A stretch of DNA of 64,000 nucleotides from Tetrahymena thermophila SB210 (lineage: Eukaryota > Ciliophora > Oligohymenophorea > Hymenostomatida > Tetrahymenidae): contig NW_002476178.1 of the NCBI RefSeq assembly GCF_000189635.1, positions 186,001 through 250,000 of the forward strand. Reading direction: 5' to 3'. The translations under genes were made by a program, and so were the position numbers. Position 1 is the stretch's first letter. Each line of letters starts with the position of its first letter. Shown piece after piece: positions 28,008-41,154 of this stretch. Below the pieces are notes generated by a model. It did not search any database. It saw only the letters and a program-made list of their open reading frames with translations, and had not been told where the DNA came from.

Positions 28008-30263
28008 TCAACTTAAATTTTAATTTCTAATGATGGAAGAAATTATTCTATAATCGACTTCTCCTAAATTTATGCTATTGTTGCATTTTTGTAAATAGCT
28101 TTTAATGTGCTTGCATTAAAGTTCCTAAGATTATAAAATAGAGAGTTACTCTTCGTAATAATTTTTCTTTCTAACATTATCTAAATATTCATATTATTAA
28201 ATTATAAACTATGTTTATTTACAAATATAAAATTACTTTTTTTCCTTTATTCTTATCCTATGTCTTACTACTATTGATTACAAGAATCTATTTAGCACCC
28301 AACCAATTATAAAGCTGCCAGTTAATCTTTGCTTAACAAAATCATAATAGCTTTTTTTAAAAATATAATATCTTTATATAATTTAAAGATATCAATTTCA
28401 GAATTAAATTTGTCTTCAAGCTTTTTTCTAGTTTAATAGTTTAGATCTTCTTACTAATTTGTTTTTCTAAAAAAAAATTATTATTGATAAATTAAATAAA
28501 ATAATGAAGTAAAATTACCCATTTTTGAATAGTAATTTTTTAACTATTCTTAACAAATTTGGATTTTGCAATGCTTTTAGCTTATCAACATAATATTGAG
28601 TTAACTAAATGTTTTATCTTTGGTTATTTTAATTTGGTTAATTATTTTATTACAAGCCCTAAGACTAAAGTTAATTTAAGTATCCTATAGAAAATGAACT
28701 TTTTTTTCTCTTTTATGTTGAAGACGAGCAGTCTTTTGTATAGTTTAATTTCGAGTTTGTAATAGATTGACCTTGATATAAAGTCTAATCTTAAGAAGAC
28801 AAAGGCTAATTTAATTAGTCAATTAATAATGAATTTCTTTACATCATTGGCGTTTGTAGTGGGGAATCTTTAAAAAAATCTTAGTTTAAGCTTGCCATAG
28901 ATTTATTTAATTATTTTTTTTTAATTTAAGTGGGTTCTATTAATAGTTATAGTTACTAAAAATCCCTTCCCTCTTATAAAGCTTAAAATGTTTAGTTTTC
29001 ATTTTCTAATTTATGATTTTCTGATTATTTGATTTAATTAGAACTTTTAGAAAATTAAAAATTTTTTAAATTTGTCTAAAATGTTGGGATGTTGTTATTT
29101 TATTAATTTTAAAAATCTTCTTTTTCATCGCCAGGTTCTTCATTTGCTTCTTTTTAAAAATATACTACTTGATTTTATTAAAATAAGTTGTTATATTACA
29201 TGATTTTCTCATATGTGTCTTAATACTTATTTTATAAAAACAATAAAAATAATTTCTTTTTCAATATTTTCTATGCTAAACTCTTAGCCAATAGACCTAA
29301 AATCATAAAAAATGAAAGCAAGCTATTAACTTGAGCTAAAATTTAAGTTATTGAAGGATATTAGATGCTAATATACTTTATTTGAGTATCTGTATATAAT
29401 TGAATTTGCAAATACCCACTCGTCTATACATTTTATATAGAATACTATCTATCAACTCCTAAACTGTATTGAGTGAATGATAAAGGAGAAGAAAAAGTAG
29501 AACTTGTTTGAAATATTAATCCTTCTTTTAATTGAGTAATTTATTTCTAAATTTAAATTTGATATGATATTACCTAATTTCCTACTACATAAAAGGCAAT
29601 TTAATTGTAGTTAGTTTATTTATTTTTATGCTATATTTCATACTATTAAGTAAAATATTTTATAGACAAGTAAGAGTCACTAAAATTAATCAAATTTTCA
29701 ATATCACTTTAGCTTGCACAGTTATCAGGGATATCAGTTTTTAATGAGTCTATGTCATAACAACCATATACTCCTATAGAGATTTAAGTGAAAATATTAT
29801 TAATATTATCCACAGTTAATGTAAATTAATCTTATAAACTAGTAAAGTCGATGCAGTTATACCCTATAAGATTAACATTTTAACATTAATAAAAGTTAAG
29901 AGGGATTATTTAACTTTAGGTTCCATTCTGATATTTAAAATAAACCATAATTACTAAATATGTTTTATTTTATTAAGCTTAATACTATTCAATACTCATA
30001 CTCAAGTATTCATACCTAAACGCAAATAAATCTTCCGTTAAAGTTATGCTAACAGGATCAGGGGATATCTAAACTTAAGAGTTATAATTAGGATCAATTC
30101 GATTATTTAAATACTCAAATATCAAGAAAATTAAGTAAGATATGCTAGTTGTAATAGTTATAATTGAAAAAAATGATCCTATAATAGTCTTTTATTTTCT
30201 TTAACCATTACCTATGTTGAATAAAAATGTTTCTGAAAATATATCAATTTTTTTAAAAATCAT
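28008..30263 (-). CDS. Tandem two-TM protein, copy 4
   Basis: ATG 30263, TGA 28010-28008. The first exon is open in full (MIFKKIDIFSETFLFNIGNG, both membrane segments, Cys blocks, GVYGCYDIDSLKTDIPDNC). The second intron (GTAATTTTATAT...AATATTTAG) is 56 bp, one less than in copies 1-3 and 5. The frame holds only if this segment is removed, which is good evidence that it is spliced. The tail after splicing is NNVRKKNYYEEQLSILQSQE and ends at TGA. The family function is unknown. Just downstream (27770-27840) lies a decayed piece of the kinase 3' end. Confidence 0.85.
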
Positions 30264-31088
30264 AATCTTATTCTACCTATTTATTAATCACTCAATTACT
30301 AGTTATCTTTTTATTTGTTAAGATTCTACTTTAAAATTTATTTGTAGAAAACAAACAATCTGTAAATTTTAATAAATTCTATATAATTACTTTTTTATTC
30401 ACATTTTTTTATAAAACAAAAACTTAATTTTTAGGCTTTAAATGAAAGATAAAAATCAAAATCAAAAATTGATTAAATTCAATGAATTTTTTATATTTAA
30501 ACTAAATTTTTAACTCTTTTAATTTAATTTCTGTTTTAGATAAAGTTTTTTAAGAGTTATTTTAGTTATATATTGTTCAAGCATATTTATTTTTGGAAAA
30601 TATTTTTTAAATGTGGAATAAATAGATTATTTTAATTACTTTAATAATAATTGATATATACCAATTAAAATATTTTTAAAGATTAAAAAGAGATTGTAAT
30701 TAAATAAGTATACTGTTTTAACTACTTTTTTTATCAAATATAACAATCTTTTTGAGAAGTTTAAGTAATCAAATTTTTTAAATAATAATCAAAATTATTA
30801 TAAAATTTCTGAAAAATCTCTATGAGTTTGATTCAGCGTGTATATTTAATCAATTTCTTTATATTTAAAAAATAAGAAATGTTTTATTAATAAAGAAATT
30901 ATTGAAGAATCATTTGACAATTCAACTACCTTTACATAAAAATCACATTAAATATATGAGCTTTGAACTTTATTATTAATTAATTTACTATTAATCTAAA
31001 TATTCTCATTTAAAAAATAAAATTTAATTTGTTAATTCATCATATATAAAATAAAATTTATTTATAATAAATTAATAATACTAAAGAA
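30264..31088. other. Inter-copy spacer (copies 4/5)
   Basis: 5' flank of copy 4, then from about 30800 a well-preserved piece matching the kinase 3' end (AATCTCTATGAGTTTGA, AAAAAATAAGAAATGTTTTA, TATATGAGCTTTGAAC). It is annotated as a repeat below. Confidence 0.6.
30798..30985 (+). repeat. Duplicated fragment of the kinase gene 3' end
   Basis: Aligns to 15775-15945 at the end of the NEK kinase gene: CTCTATGAGTTTGATTCAGC against CTCTACAAGTTTGACTTAAC, then TTTTATTAATAAAGAAATTA and ATATATGAGCTTTGAAC. It lies in the 3' flank of two-TM copy 5, the same relative place the kinase end occupies beside copy 1. A more decayed version precedes copy 4 (about 27770-27870) and a short one precedes copy 2 (about 18700-18780). 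Confidence 0.75.
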
Positions 31089-33345
31089 TCAGCTTAAGTT
31101 TTAATTTCTAATGACGGAAGAAATTATTCTATAATCGATTTTACCTAAATTTATGCTATTATTGCATTTTTGTAAATAACTTTTTATATGTTTGCATTAC
31201 AGTTCCTAAGATTATAAAATAGAGAGTTACTCCTCATAATAGTTTTTTTTTCTAACATTATCTAAATATTAATATGATTAAATTATAAAAAAAGTTTATT
31301 AGCAAACATACAAATTACTTTTAATCCTTTATCCTTATTCTACATCTTGCTATTATGGATCACAAGAATCTATTTAGCATCCGACCAGTTATAAAGCTGC
31401 AAGTTAATCTTTGCTTAGTAAAATCATAATAGCTTTTTTTAAAAATATGATATCTTTATATAGTTTAAAGATATCAATTTCAGAATTAAATTTGTCTTCA
31501 AGCTTTTTTCTGGTTTCATAATTAAGATCGTCTTACTAACTTTTATTTCTTAAAAAAAATTATATTTGATAAATTAAATAAAGAAATATAATAAAATTAC
31601 CCCTTTTTGAATAGTAATTTTTTAACTATTCTTAAAGAATTTGGATTTTACAATGCTTTTAGCTTATCAACATAATACTAAATAATCTAATTATTTTATC
31701 TCTAGTTATTTTAATTTGGTTAATTATTTTGTTACAAACCCTTAGGCTAAAGTTAATTTAAGTATCCTATGAAAAATGAACTTTTTTTTCTCTTTTATGT
31801 TTAAAAAGAGCAGTCTTTTGTATAATTTAATTTCAAGTTTATAGTAGATTGGCCTTTATATAAGGTCAATTCTTAAGGAGACTAAGGCTAATTTAAGCAG
31901 TCAATTAATGATGAATTTCTTTAAATCTTTGGTGTTTGAAGTAGGGAATCTTTACAAAGATCTTACTTTAAGTTTGCAATAGATTTACTTAATTATGATT
32001 TTTTAATTTAAGTCGATTCCATTGATAGTTATAGTTACTAAAAATCATTTTGCTCTTATAAAGCTTAAAATGGTTAGTCTTGATTTTCTAATTTTAAATT
32101 TTCTTATAATTTGATTTAATTGGGACTTTTAGAAAATGGAAAGCTTTTTAATTTTGTCTAAAATAATGGGATGTTATAATTTTATGTATTTTTAAAATCT
32201 TCTTTTTCGTCTCCAGGTTCATCACTTGCTTCTTTTTAAAAATATATTCCATAATTTTATTAAAATAAATTATTATATTGCATCACTTTCTCATATGTGT
32301 CCTAATACTAGTTCTATAAAAACAATAAAAATAATTTCTTATTCAATATTTTCTAAGCTATATTCTTAGCAAATATACCTAAAACCATAAAAAATGAAAA
32401 CAAGCTATTAACTTGAGCTAAAATTGAAGTTATAGAAGGATATTAGATACTAATATACTTTACTTGAGTATCTGTAGATAATAGAATTTGCAAATACCCA
32501 CTCGTTGATAAATTTTATATAGAATACTATCTATCAATTCCTACACTGTATTGGGTGTATGATAAAGGAGCAGAAAAAGTAGAACTTGTTTAAAATACTA
32601 ATCCTTCTTTAAATTAAGTTATTTATTTCTAAATTAAAATTTGATAAAGTAATACTTAATTTCCCACTGCAGCAAAGGAAACTTACTTGAAATTAGTTTA
32701 TTTACTCTTATGCTATATTTAGTACTATTAAGTAAAATATTTTATCGCTAAGTAAGAATTACGAACATTGATCAAATTTTCAATATCATTTTAGCTTGCA
32801 CAGTTATCAGGGATATCAGTTTTTAATGAGTCTATGTCATAACAACCATATACTCCTATAGAGATTTAAGTGAAAATATTATTAATATTATCCACAGATA
32901 ATGTAAATTAATCTTATAAACTAGTAAAGTCGATGCAGTTGTACCCTACAAGATTAACATTTTGGCATTAATATAAATTAAGAGGGATAACTTAATTTTA
33001 GGCTCCATTGATAGATAAAAAATAAACCTTAATAACCAAATATGTTTTATTTTATTAAGCTTAATACTATTCAATACTCATGCCCTAGTATTCATACCTA
33101 AATGCAAATAAATCTTCAGTTAAATTTATGCTAACAGGATCTGACGATACCAAATCTTAAGAACTAAAAGTAGGATCAATTCGATTATTTAAATACTCAA
33201 GTATCAAGAAAATTAAGTAAGATATGCTAGTTGTAATAGTTATAATTGAAAAAAATGATCCTAATATGGTCTTTTATTTTCTTTAACCATTACCTATGTT
33301 GAATAAAAATGTTTCTGAAAAAATATCAATTTTTTTAAAAATCAT
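31089..33345 (-). CDS. Tandem two-TM protein, copy 5
   Basis: ATG 33345, TGA 31091-31089. The first exon was followed codon by codon and is open throughout, with MIFKKIDIFSETFLFNIGNG, two hydrophobic segments, GYNCIDF, GVYGCYDIDSLKTDIPDNC and the in-frame 8-A run. The second intron is 57 bp. It is very similar to copy 4 in the domain after the first membrane span (both read NNRIDP where copies 1, 2 and 6 read NNQIDP), so copies 4 and 5 look like the most recent duplication pair. Function unknown. Confidence 0.85.
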
Positions 33346-34304
33346 AATTTTATTCTACCTATTTATTTATTTATTTATTACTCAGTTACTTGTTATCTTT
33401 TTATTTATTCAGATTCTACTTTAGAATTTATTTGTGGAACAATAATCTATTAATTTTAATAAATTTTATATAATTATTTTTATTGACATATATATACCAT
33501 TATATAATTATAAATATTATTATTATTATCATAATAATTCATTATCTTAAAATGTTTATTATATTTATTATTTATTCTTAGCTTTTAATCATTTAATATT
33601 TATTTAAAATTTTATCATTTTGTTAATTAAAAATAAATTAATTATTTATAAACAATATAATCATTTATTAATTAAATATTTGCATTAATATGTTATTATT
33701 TTAATTATTCTTATTCAATTTCAAATTAATTTATTAATATTAATTTGTTCTAAATTAAATTCATTTTAATTTGCAATTTATTAAAATTAATCTTTTTATT
33801 CTTTTATTTATTAGATAAAACTATGTAATTTATTATTTTCAACAAATCTTCATATTCTTAATTTTATATACTAAATTTATTTTTTACTTCAATAAACTTT
33901 TCTTGTAACCAGACATTAAAGTAGTGTCGTCATGGTGTGAATTTCGCTAAAAATAATATTTTAGACTATGAAAATTGAAAATTTATTGGAGTTTATTGTC
34001 AAATTGGTATTTTTAATATTTAAAAAATATATATTAAGAATTTTTAAATTAATCAAATGAAGTATCTAATTTTTTCTTCTTCCTAATTTTTTATTTTTTT
34101 CATAATTCTTCTATTATTTTTCAATTATTTATTTTACTATTAGAAGATAACTATTATTAATTAAATAATTTTACAAAAATTAATTAAACAATAATTATAA
34201 TTTAATTATTCTTTTAAAAAAATAAAAAATAAAATTTAAATGATTAATTAAACAATATTTAGTTATAAAAATTTGTTTATATTTAGCTATTTAAGCTTTA
34301 AAAA
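33346..34304. other. Inter-copy spacer (copies 5/6)
   Basis: About 960 bp. It starts with an ATTT microsatellite-like run (about 33358-33379). The middle (about 33480-34240) is A/T-rich text not clearly shared with the other spacers. No coding frame was recognised. Confidence 0.5.
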
Positions 34305-36561
34305 TCAGCTTTAATTTTAATTTCTAATAATTGAAGAAATTATTCTTTAATCTACTTCACTTAAATTTATGCTATTATTGCATTTTTCTAAATAACTTTT
34401 TATATGTTTGCATTACAATTCTTAAGATTATAAAATAGAGAGTTACTTCTCGTAATAGTTTTTCTTTCTAATTCTATCTAAATATTAAAATTATTAAATG
34501 AGAAAAATATGTTTATTTACTAATATAAGAATTACTTTAAATCCTTTATTCTTATTTTACTTCTTGCTGCTATTAATAATAAGAATCTATTTAGCACCCA
34601 ACCAATTATAAAGCTGCAAGTTAATCTTTGCTTAACAAAATCATAATAGCTTTTTTTAAAAATATGATATCTTTATATAAATTAAAGATATCAATTTCAG
34701 AATTAAATTTGTCTTCGAGATTTTTTCTAGTTTGATAATTAAGATCATCTTACTTATTTTTATTTCTAAAAAAAATTATATTATATAAATTAAATAAAGA
34801 AATAAAGTAAAAATACCCCTTTTTGAATAGTAATTTTTTAACTTTTCTTAACAATTTTAGATTTTACAATGCTTTTAGCTTATCAAAGTAATATTAACTT
34901 AATTAATTATTTTATATTTGGGTATCTTAATTTGGTTATTTATTTTATTACAAACCCTAAGACTAAGGCTAATTTAAGTATCCTATGGTAAATTAACTTT
35001 TTTTTCTCTTTTAAATTTAAAGTGGGGATTCTTTTATATAGTTTAATTTCGAGTTTGTAATAGATTAGCCTTGATATTTTTAATCTTAGGAAGGCTAAGG
35101 CTAATTTAATTAGTTTATTGATTATAAATTTTGTTTTATCTTTGGCATTTGTAGTGGGGAATCTTTAAAAAAATCTTGTTTTGATTTTGTTATAATAGAT
35201 TGATTTAGTTATTTTTTTTTTATTTAACTCGATTCCGTTGATATCTATTGTTACTAAAAATCATTTTGTTCTTGCTGAGCTTAAAATAATTAATCTTTAT
35301 TTTCTAATTTAAAATGCTCTTCAAATTTAATTTAATTAGAGCCTTTAAAAAATTAAAAGCCATTTAAGTTTGTCTAAAATATTGGGATTTTGTAGTTTTA
35401 TGAATTTTTAAAATCTTCTTTTTCATCACCAGGCTCATCATTTGCTTCTTTTTAAAAATATATTCCTTAATTTTATTAAAATAACTTGTTATATTGCAGG
35501 ATTTTCTCATATGTGTCCTAATACTAGTTCTATAAAAACAATAAAAATAATTTCTTATTTAATATTTTCTATGCTCTTTTCCTAAAAAGTAAACCAATAA
35601 TCATAAATAATGAATACAAGCTATTAACTTCAGCTAAAATTGAAGTTATTGAAGGATATTAGATACTAATATATTTTACTTCAATATCTGCTAATAATCC
35701 AATTTGCAAATACCCACTCATTTATAACTTTTATATAGAATACTCTCTATCAATTGTTAAAGTTTACTGGGAGAATGACATAGGAGAAGAAAAAGTAGAA
35801 CTAGTTTGAAATATTAATCCTTCTTTTAAATTAGTCATTTATTTCTAAATTGAAATTTGATTAGATATTACCTAATTTCCTAATGCATATAATAAAACTG
35901 AATTGTAGTAAGTTTATTTATTTTTTTGCTATATTTAGTACTATTAAGTAAAATATTTTATCGCCAAATAAGAATTACCAGTATTAACCAAATTTTCAAT
36001 ATCATCTTAGTTTGCACAGTTATCAGGGATAGTAGTTTTTAATGAATCTATGTCATTACAACCATATACTCCTATATAAATTTAAGTGTAAATATTATTA
36101 ATATTATCCATAGTTAATGTAAATTTATCTTATAGACTAGTAAAGTCAATGCAGTTGTATCCTATAAGATTAACATTTTAACATTAATAATAATTAAGTG
36201 GGAAAGCTTAATTTTAGGTTCCATTCACAGATTAAAAATAAACCATAATAACCAAATATGTTTTATTTTATTAAACTTAATACTCCTCAATACTCATGCT
36301 CTAGTATTAATACTTAAATGCAAACAAATCTTCAGTTAAAGTTAAGCTAACAGGTGTGGGTGATATCAAAACTTAAGAGTTATAATTAGGATCAATTTGA
36401 TTATTTATATACTCATGTATTAAGAAAACTAAGTAAGATATGCAAGTTATAATAGTTATAATTGAAAAAAATGCTCCTAATATGGTCTTTTACTTTCTTT
36501 AATCTTTATCTATGTTGAATAGAAATGTTTCTGAAAATATATCAATTTTTTTAAAAATCAT
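34305..36561 (-). CDS. Tandem two-TM protein, copy 6
   Basis: ATG 36561, TGA 34307-34305. The first exon is open in full and carries all family landmarks (MIFKKIDIFSETFLFNIDKD, two membrane segments, GVYGCNDIDS, IPDNCANQ). One Tyr of the YGCYD motif is changed to Asn. The second intron is 58 bp, one more than in most copies, again requiring splicing to keep the frame. The terminal KDQLAAL-QLVGC block is present. It lies at the distal end of the array, next to an ankyrin gene. Function unknown. Confidence 0.85.
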
Positions 36562-37502
36562 AATCTTATTCTACCTATTTATTGACTTAATCACTCACAA
36601 TCTTTTTATTTATTAAGGTACTACTTTAGAATTTATTTGTCGAAAAATAATCTCTTAATTTTATGTAATTTACTTTTTTATTCACATTTAAAGTGCGTAT
36701 TTAAAAGCCTTTTTGACAAAAAAAAAATGTTTAGATTTTAAATGAAAGATAAAAATCATAACTTGTTAATATTAATTAAACTAAATGTACTTTTTCTATT
36801 TAAACTAAATTTTTAAGTCTTTTAATATCATTTTTGTTTTACATAAAGTAATTAAAAAATATGTAAGCTTAAATATGTTTCAAGGATATTAATAATTTGA
36901 AAACTTTTTTCAAAAAATGAATGAAAATAGAATATTTATGAATCAAAATAATTTAAATTCTTTGATATATTATTTAAAAAGTAATCATAATTTATTTTTG
37001 CAATATAAATAAATTTATTATATTAATTGCTTTAATAATAATAATTGATACATAAATAGAAATATATTTAAATATTAAAAAGAGATTGTAATTAAATAAG
37101 TTTACTGTTTTAATTACTTTTTTTATCAAATAAAACAATTTTTTGTATGAATTCAATTTTAATTAAAATCTTATAAATTTGTAATTCCTCCTTGTTTACT
37201 TCACTACTCTAAATAAGGAATTGCAGTATATGTTAAATTACACCACATTTCTTAAAATTAAAGATTATTTATTTTATAAATTATTCAATAATGAGTTTAC
37301 TTAAGATTTATGTTTATGTTAAATAAGCTTATGGTAATTAAAGCAATAATAAATAATCTAATAATTACTTAGCCAAAAATAAAATTGCTTTTTATTAATT
37401 TTATTTTTTAAACTTATGAATGTGTGAAATAAAAAGATAGTTAGTTTTTCCATAAAATTTAATAAAATAAATATGATATATAATTAATTATTTATATATT
37501 TA
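36562..37502. other. 5' flank of array copy 6 and spacer
   Basis: The first 580 bp or so resemble the 5' flanks of the other array copies (TTTAATTACTTTTTTTATCA, also near 24540 and 30720). The remainder is A/T-rich with no recognised element. Confidence 0.5.
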
Positions 37503-39248
37503 TCAGAAAATATTACAAGCAGTAGATTTTTTTTTAATCTTGCTTTCAATAATTGTTTTCATTGATTAATTTTAGCATAAAGGAAGGCACGAAATTAAAT
37601 ACTTATCTTCAAATATACATTTTTCTAGCATAAATTTACAAATTTCTACATGATTCCATCTAAGAGCGGTCTCAAAAGGAGTTTCTTCTAATTATTTTTA
37701 TATTTTACTTGTGACCATGTAGTTGCAATTTGATTTAATTAGAAATTTTACTACCTTTTTTTAAAAAAAAAATAACTTAAAGAATGTATTACTTGAAATT
37801 AGTTAATTACTTCAAGATTTCCATTTTTGCAGGCTATATAAATAGGAGTCAATCCTTTCACATTTCTTGAACTCAGAAAGTGCTCAGGGTCTTTTGTGTC
37901 TCTAAGATACTTTCTTGGATCAGTTTCTAAAAGCTATTTAATACATTTTATGTCTTCTTCTGATCCTCTTTCGCATAAAAAACTCATTTTTTCTTTTCTT
38001 CTTATTTCATCAAATGCCTACTTATAATTTTTCTAAGAATGATGATCTTGCTCTTTATGTGTTTCATTTTCTAATTCATTGTCTTCGACTTAATTAGTTT
38101 CTTTTTTCTTTTATTAATTTGATTGAGAGTGCTTAGACATTGACCTATTTCTGTATGATTTTAAATCATCCTCTAATTGAAACTAAAATAAAAATAAAGA
38201 AATTAACTTATTTCTAAAAAAAAAAAAAATTTTTTACAATAGAATTTATTTTTTTAGGGTGGGTTTTAGCTAGCCTTTAGATTGAAACAATAGCTTTATT
38301 TACTTTATTCAATTTTTGAATTTATTTTCTATTTAGAGGTTCTTAATTTTATCCATTTTTTTACAGCAAAATTTCTAAAATTTTACTCTTGTCTTCAAAT
38401 TAATCATCAAATTTATGACCCAAATAATTATTATCTTAAGATTTTATTTATTTTAAATAGGGTTATTAGATGTTATGAATATTATCTTTATTATCTGAAA
38501 AAAACTGATTGTCTGAATTACTGAATTCTTAATTAAAAAATTCCGAGTGAAATTTGCTTTTTTTTGAAGAGCTTTATGCTTAATAGTAAGAGTTATCTCC
38601 ATTATCAGAAAAAGAGGAATCTTCTTTATTAAATTATTGGGAATCATCTCCATTTCGAGGACTTTAGCAGATACTAGTATTCACGCTGTTAGATTGCTGC
38701 TTGATTTCATAGCAATTATCAAAAGTATTATGATGGTCGCAAATAAATAATTCTTAATTGTGAGTTTGATACTTAAATTCTAAACTGTTTGACTTAATCA
38801 TATAGTTTTATTTGCATATTTAATTATTTTCTAAATTGAAATGTATTTTTTTTCCTTATTTTTTGTTATTAGTTTGCTCTATTTATTTATTATCATGAGC
38901 ATCTTATATAAGAGACTCTCTTTGATTATCATTTTCGCTTCCGTTATCAGTAGATTTTGCATTTTCGCTTAATACCTTTTATAAGTTAATTTATAGGCCT
39001 TACTAATTTTATTCATCTTCTACTTCTACTAACATATTTTTGTAGGAAATTAAATTATTCATTTAGTTTTTTTCATGCTAAGTGTCTTCCTTTATTAAAA
39101 TGCTTTAGCCTAAGCTGGTTTGATTAAATAATATTTAATCATTTTATTTCTATTAACTTATATCTCCATTATTTTATGTTTTCGATTAACTAATTGATTC
39201 TTATGAACAACATAACATTGTGTTTAATTTAAAATCACTTATAATCAT
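37503..39248 (-). CDS. Ankyrin-repeat protein with long Asn/Gln/Ser-rich N-terminus (3 exons)
   Basis: Minus strand, ATG 39248, TGA 37505-37503. Exons are 39248-38238, 38182-37811 and 37754-37503, introns 55 and 56 bp, 544 aa, all in phase. The first 350 residues are low-complexity and charged. A possible zinc-binding or structural pair FICDHHNTFDNC occurs near residue 188. The C-terminal third holds ankyrin units: GLTPIYIACKNGNLEVVKFL and ETPFETALRWNHVEICKFML, preceded by a helical unit with an insertion (DIKCIKQLLETDPRKYL). Ankyrin repeats mediate protein binding; no catalytic domain is present. The partner is unknown. The intron between NGNLE and VVKFL splits one repeat, a common position for ankyrin introns. 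Confidence 0.82.
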
Positions 39249-39870
39249 ATTTTAATCCAACTAAATCAAATTTTCTTCTTATATCATAACTCAGTAGATT
39301 GAAGCTAAATAAAAGATTTTAAGACAAGTATAGTAAAATTACTTAGGCAAACAAACAAGCTAATTAATGGTTAACTATTTATTTATTTATAAATCAATCT
39401 ATAAATAACTAAGATAGACTTGTACTATATAAAAATTAAGGATAAATGTGCTTTTTTCTAAATTTTAATTAATTATCTAAAATAATAAATAGTTAACTAA
39501 CTTTTTAATAAATTAAAATTTTGATTAAGGTAGTGATTATTAATCAATAATAAATTATTTATTGAAGGCTTCACATTTTTATAAATCGAAAACTTTCTTT
39601 TCTACATAATGAACTATTTCTGTTATTTATATCATCAGATTTCAAATTAGCTGACTTCATTATTTTCAACAAAAAATAGAATTACTGTATTGATTTTATA
39701 ATTTGTATTATTATTGCAATCATTTATTTGATTAATTAAATCTCTCTTTAAATTGAACGAGTTTCAAATTATTCTTTATTAAAACTTATTAAATTAAATT
39801 AAAGATTATTTACTTATTTATCGTCATACATTTAATTAGCTATAAACATAAATTTATAAATATAAATAAA
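39249..39870. other. A+T-rich intergenic spacer
   Basis: Between the start of the ankyrin gene and the stop of the acidic-protein gene (both minus). No element was recognised. Confidence 0.4.
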
Positions 39871-41154
39871 TCATTTCTTCTTTTTGTTAAATATAATATC
39901 ATCCAAATCATCTGCTTTGAGATGATCATCTTGGTATTTATTGTCTCTTGATCTGGTAATAATAAAGTCTTGGTCTATTTAAATATGGTTTAAATATTAA
40001 TTTATTTTTTTAATAATAATAAAATTTTCAATACCACTGTTTGTTTTCTCCATTTCTTAATCATCAATATCTTCTTCTAATTCTTCAATAGCTTCTTCTA
40101 ATTCTTCTTAATCTAATTCTTCTAAATCAGCCTCTCCACTCTCTAACTTTTCATAATAATCTTTTTTCCCTTCTTTAAGTTTTTCTATTTAATTTTAATA
40201 AAATAATTAATAATACTTACAAATACAAAGTTAAATAAATAAATAAAATACCGTATTCTAAAATTTCTTGCAAATTTAATTATTTCTTTTTAACATCTTA
40301 TAAAGTTCTTGGCTAATCATCTGGACTATAAAGATTTTGTGCATCGTAAGGATCAGCTTCCTTGGAATCTTAAACATATTAATCAACAGATCTGTTAAAT
40401 TCCTCTGTTACTTTAAGTCTCTCATCGTCATCAGCATATGGATCATATTCTTCTTCATCACTCAAGAACAGTCCTTCATCTTCTATAGGATCAGCATTTT
40501 GCTATTTAATAATTTTATTTAAATCTTCAAGTAACATTCCTTAATCCATAGCTTTTTTCATATCAATAGTAGGTGCTTCTGCCAATTAAGTTGCCAACTC
40601 TGCCATAGAAGTTGGTTTATTTTTTGTAAATGTCAATTTGCTTCCATAGTATTTTCTATAGTCCTATTAAAGCATACAATTATATATTAAATATTAATTC
40701 AATGATTTAAAGTTATTTAATTAATTTTTAGAAATATCAATAAATTTAAATTATTAGATATTAATAAAAATAAGTTGAATAAGCAAGATAGTATTTAAAT
40801 TTCAATTAAATGCGATTGATTAAAAATAATTAAAGTAAAAAAATGAATGAATTACATTGTATCTTTTAACTTTATTATAAGTTGCCTTACGTTTTTCAAT
40901 TTCTTCTTCTGTTTTTGGCTTTAAATTATTCCAATCAATATTTAAACCAGGAATCTCCTTAAATTCCTTAATTTATTCTTCGGTAACTAAATAGTTAAAT
41001 CAAAAATGAATGAATATAAATAAATTAATTAATTTTAAAATGGAAAAATCTATTTTTTAAATACAATTTATATAAAATAAAAATTGCTGAAGATGTTTGT
41101 TTGATTGATTGATTCTTAAATACTTTTTTATATTGTAATAATAAATTGATTCAT
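39871..41154 (-). CDS. Acidic protein of unknown function (about 275 aa)
   Basis: TGA 39873-39871. Exons run 40986-40856, 40663-40252, 40184-40035 and 39974-39871, all in phase. The body contains NIDWNNLKPKTEEEIEKRKA, DYRKYYGSKLTFTKNKPTSM, MAELATQLAEAPTIDMKKAM and a strongly acidic stretch, and ends in DDLDDIIFNKKKK. The 5' end is unsettled. The first clear exon starts at an acceptor with phase 1 and has no ATG. A 31-nt exon (41154-41124, MNQFIITIQK) with a GTATTT donor fits the phase but overlaps the stop of the FtsJ gene. Alternatives are an in-frame ATG within exon 3 (MAELATQ), or that these exons are the 3' part of the FtsJ gene. The family was not recognised. Confidence 0.6.
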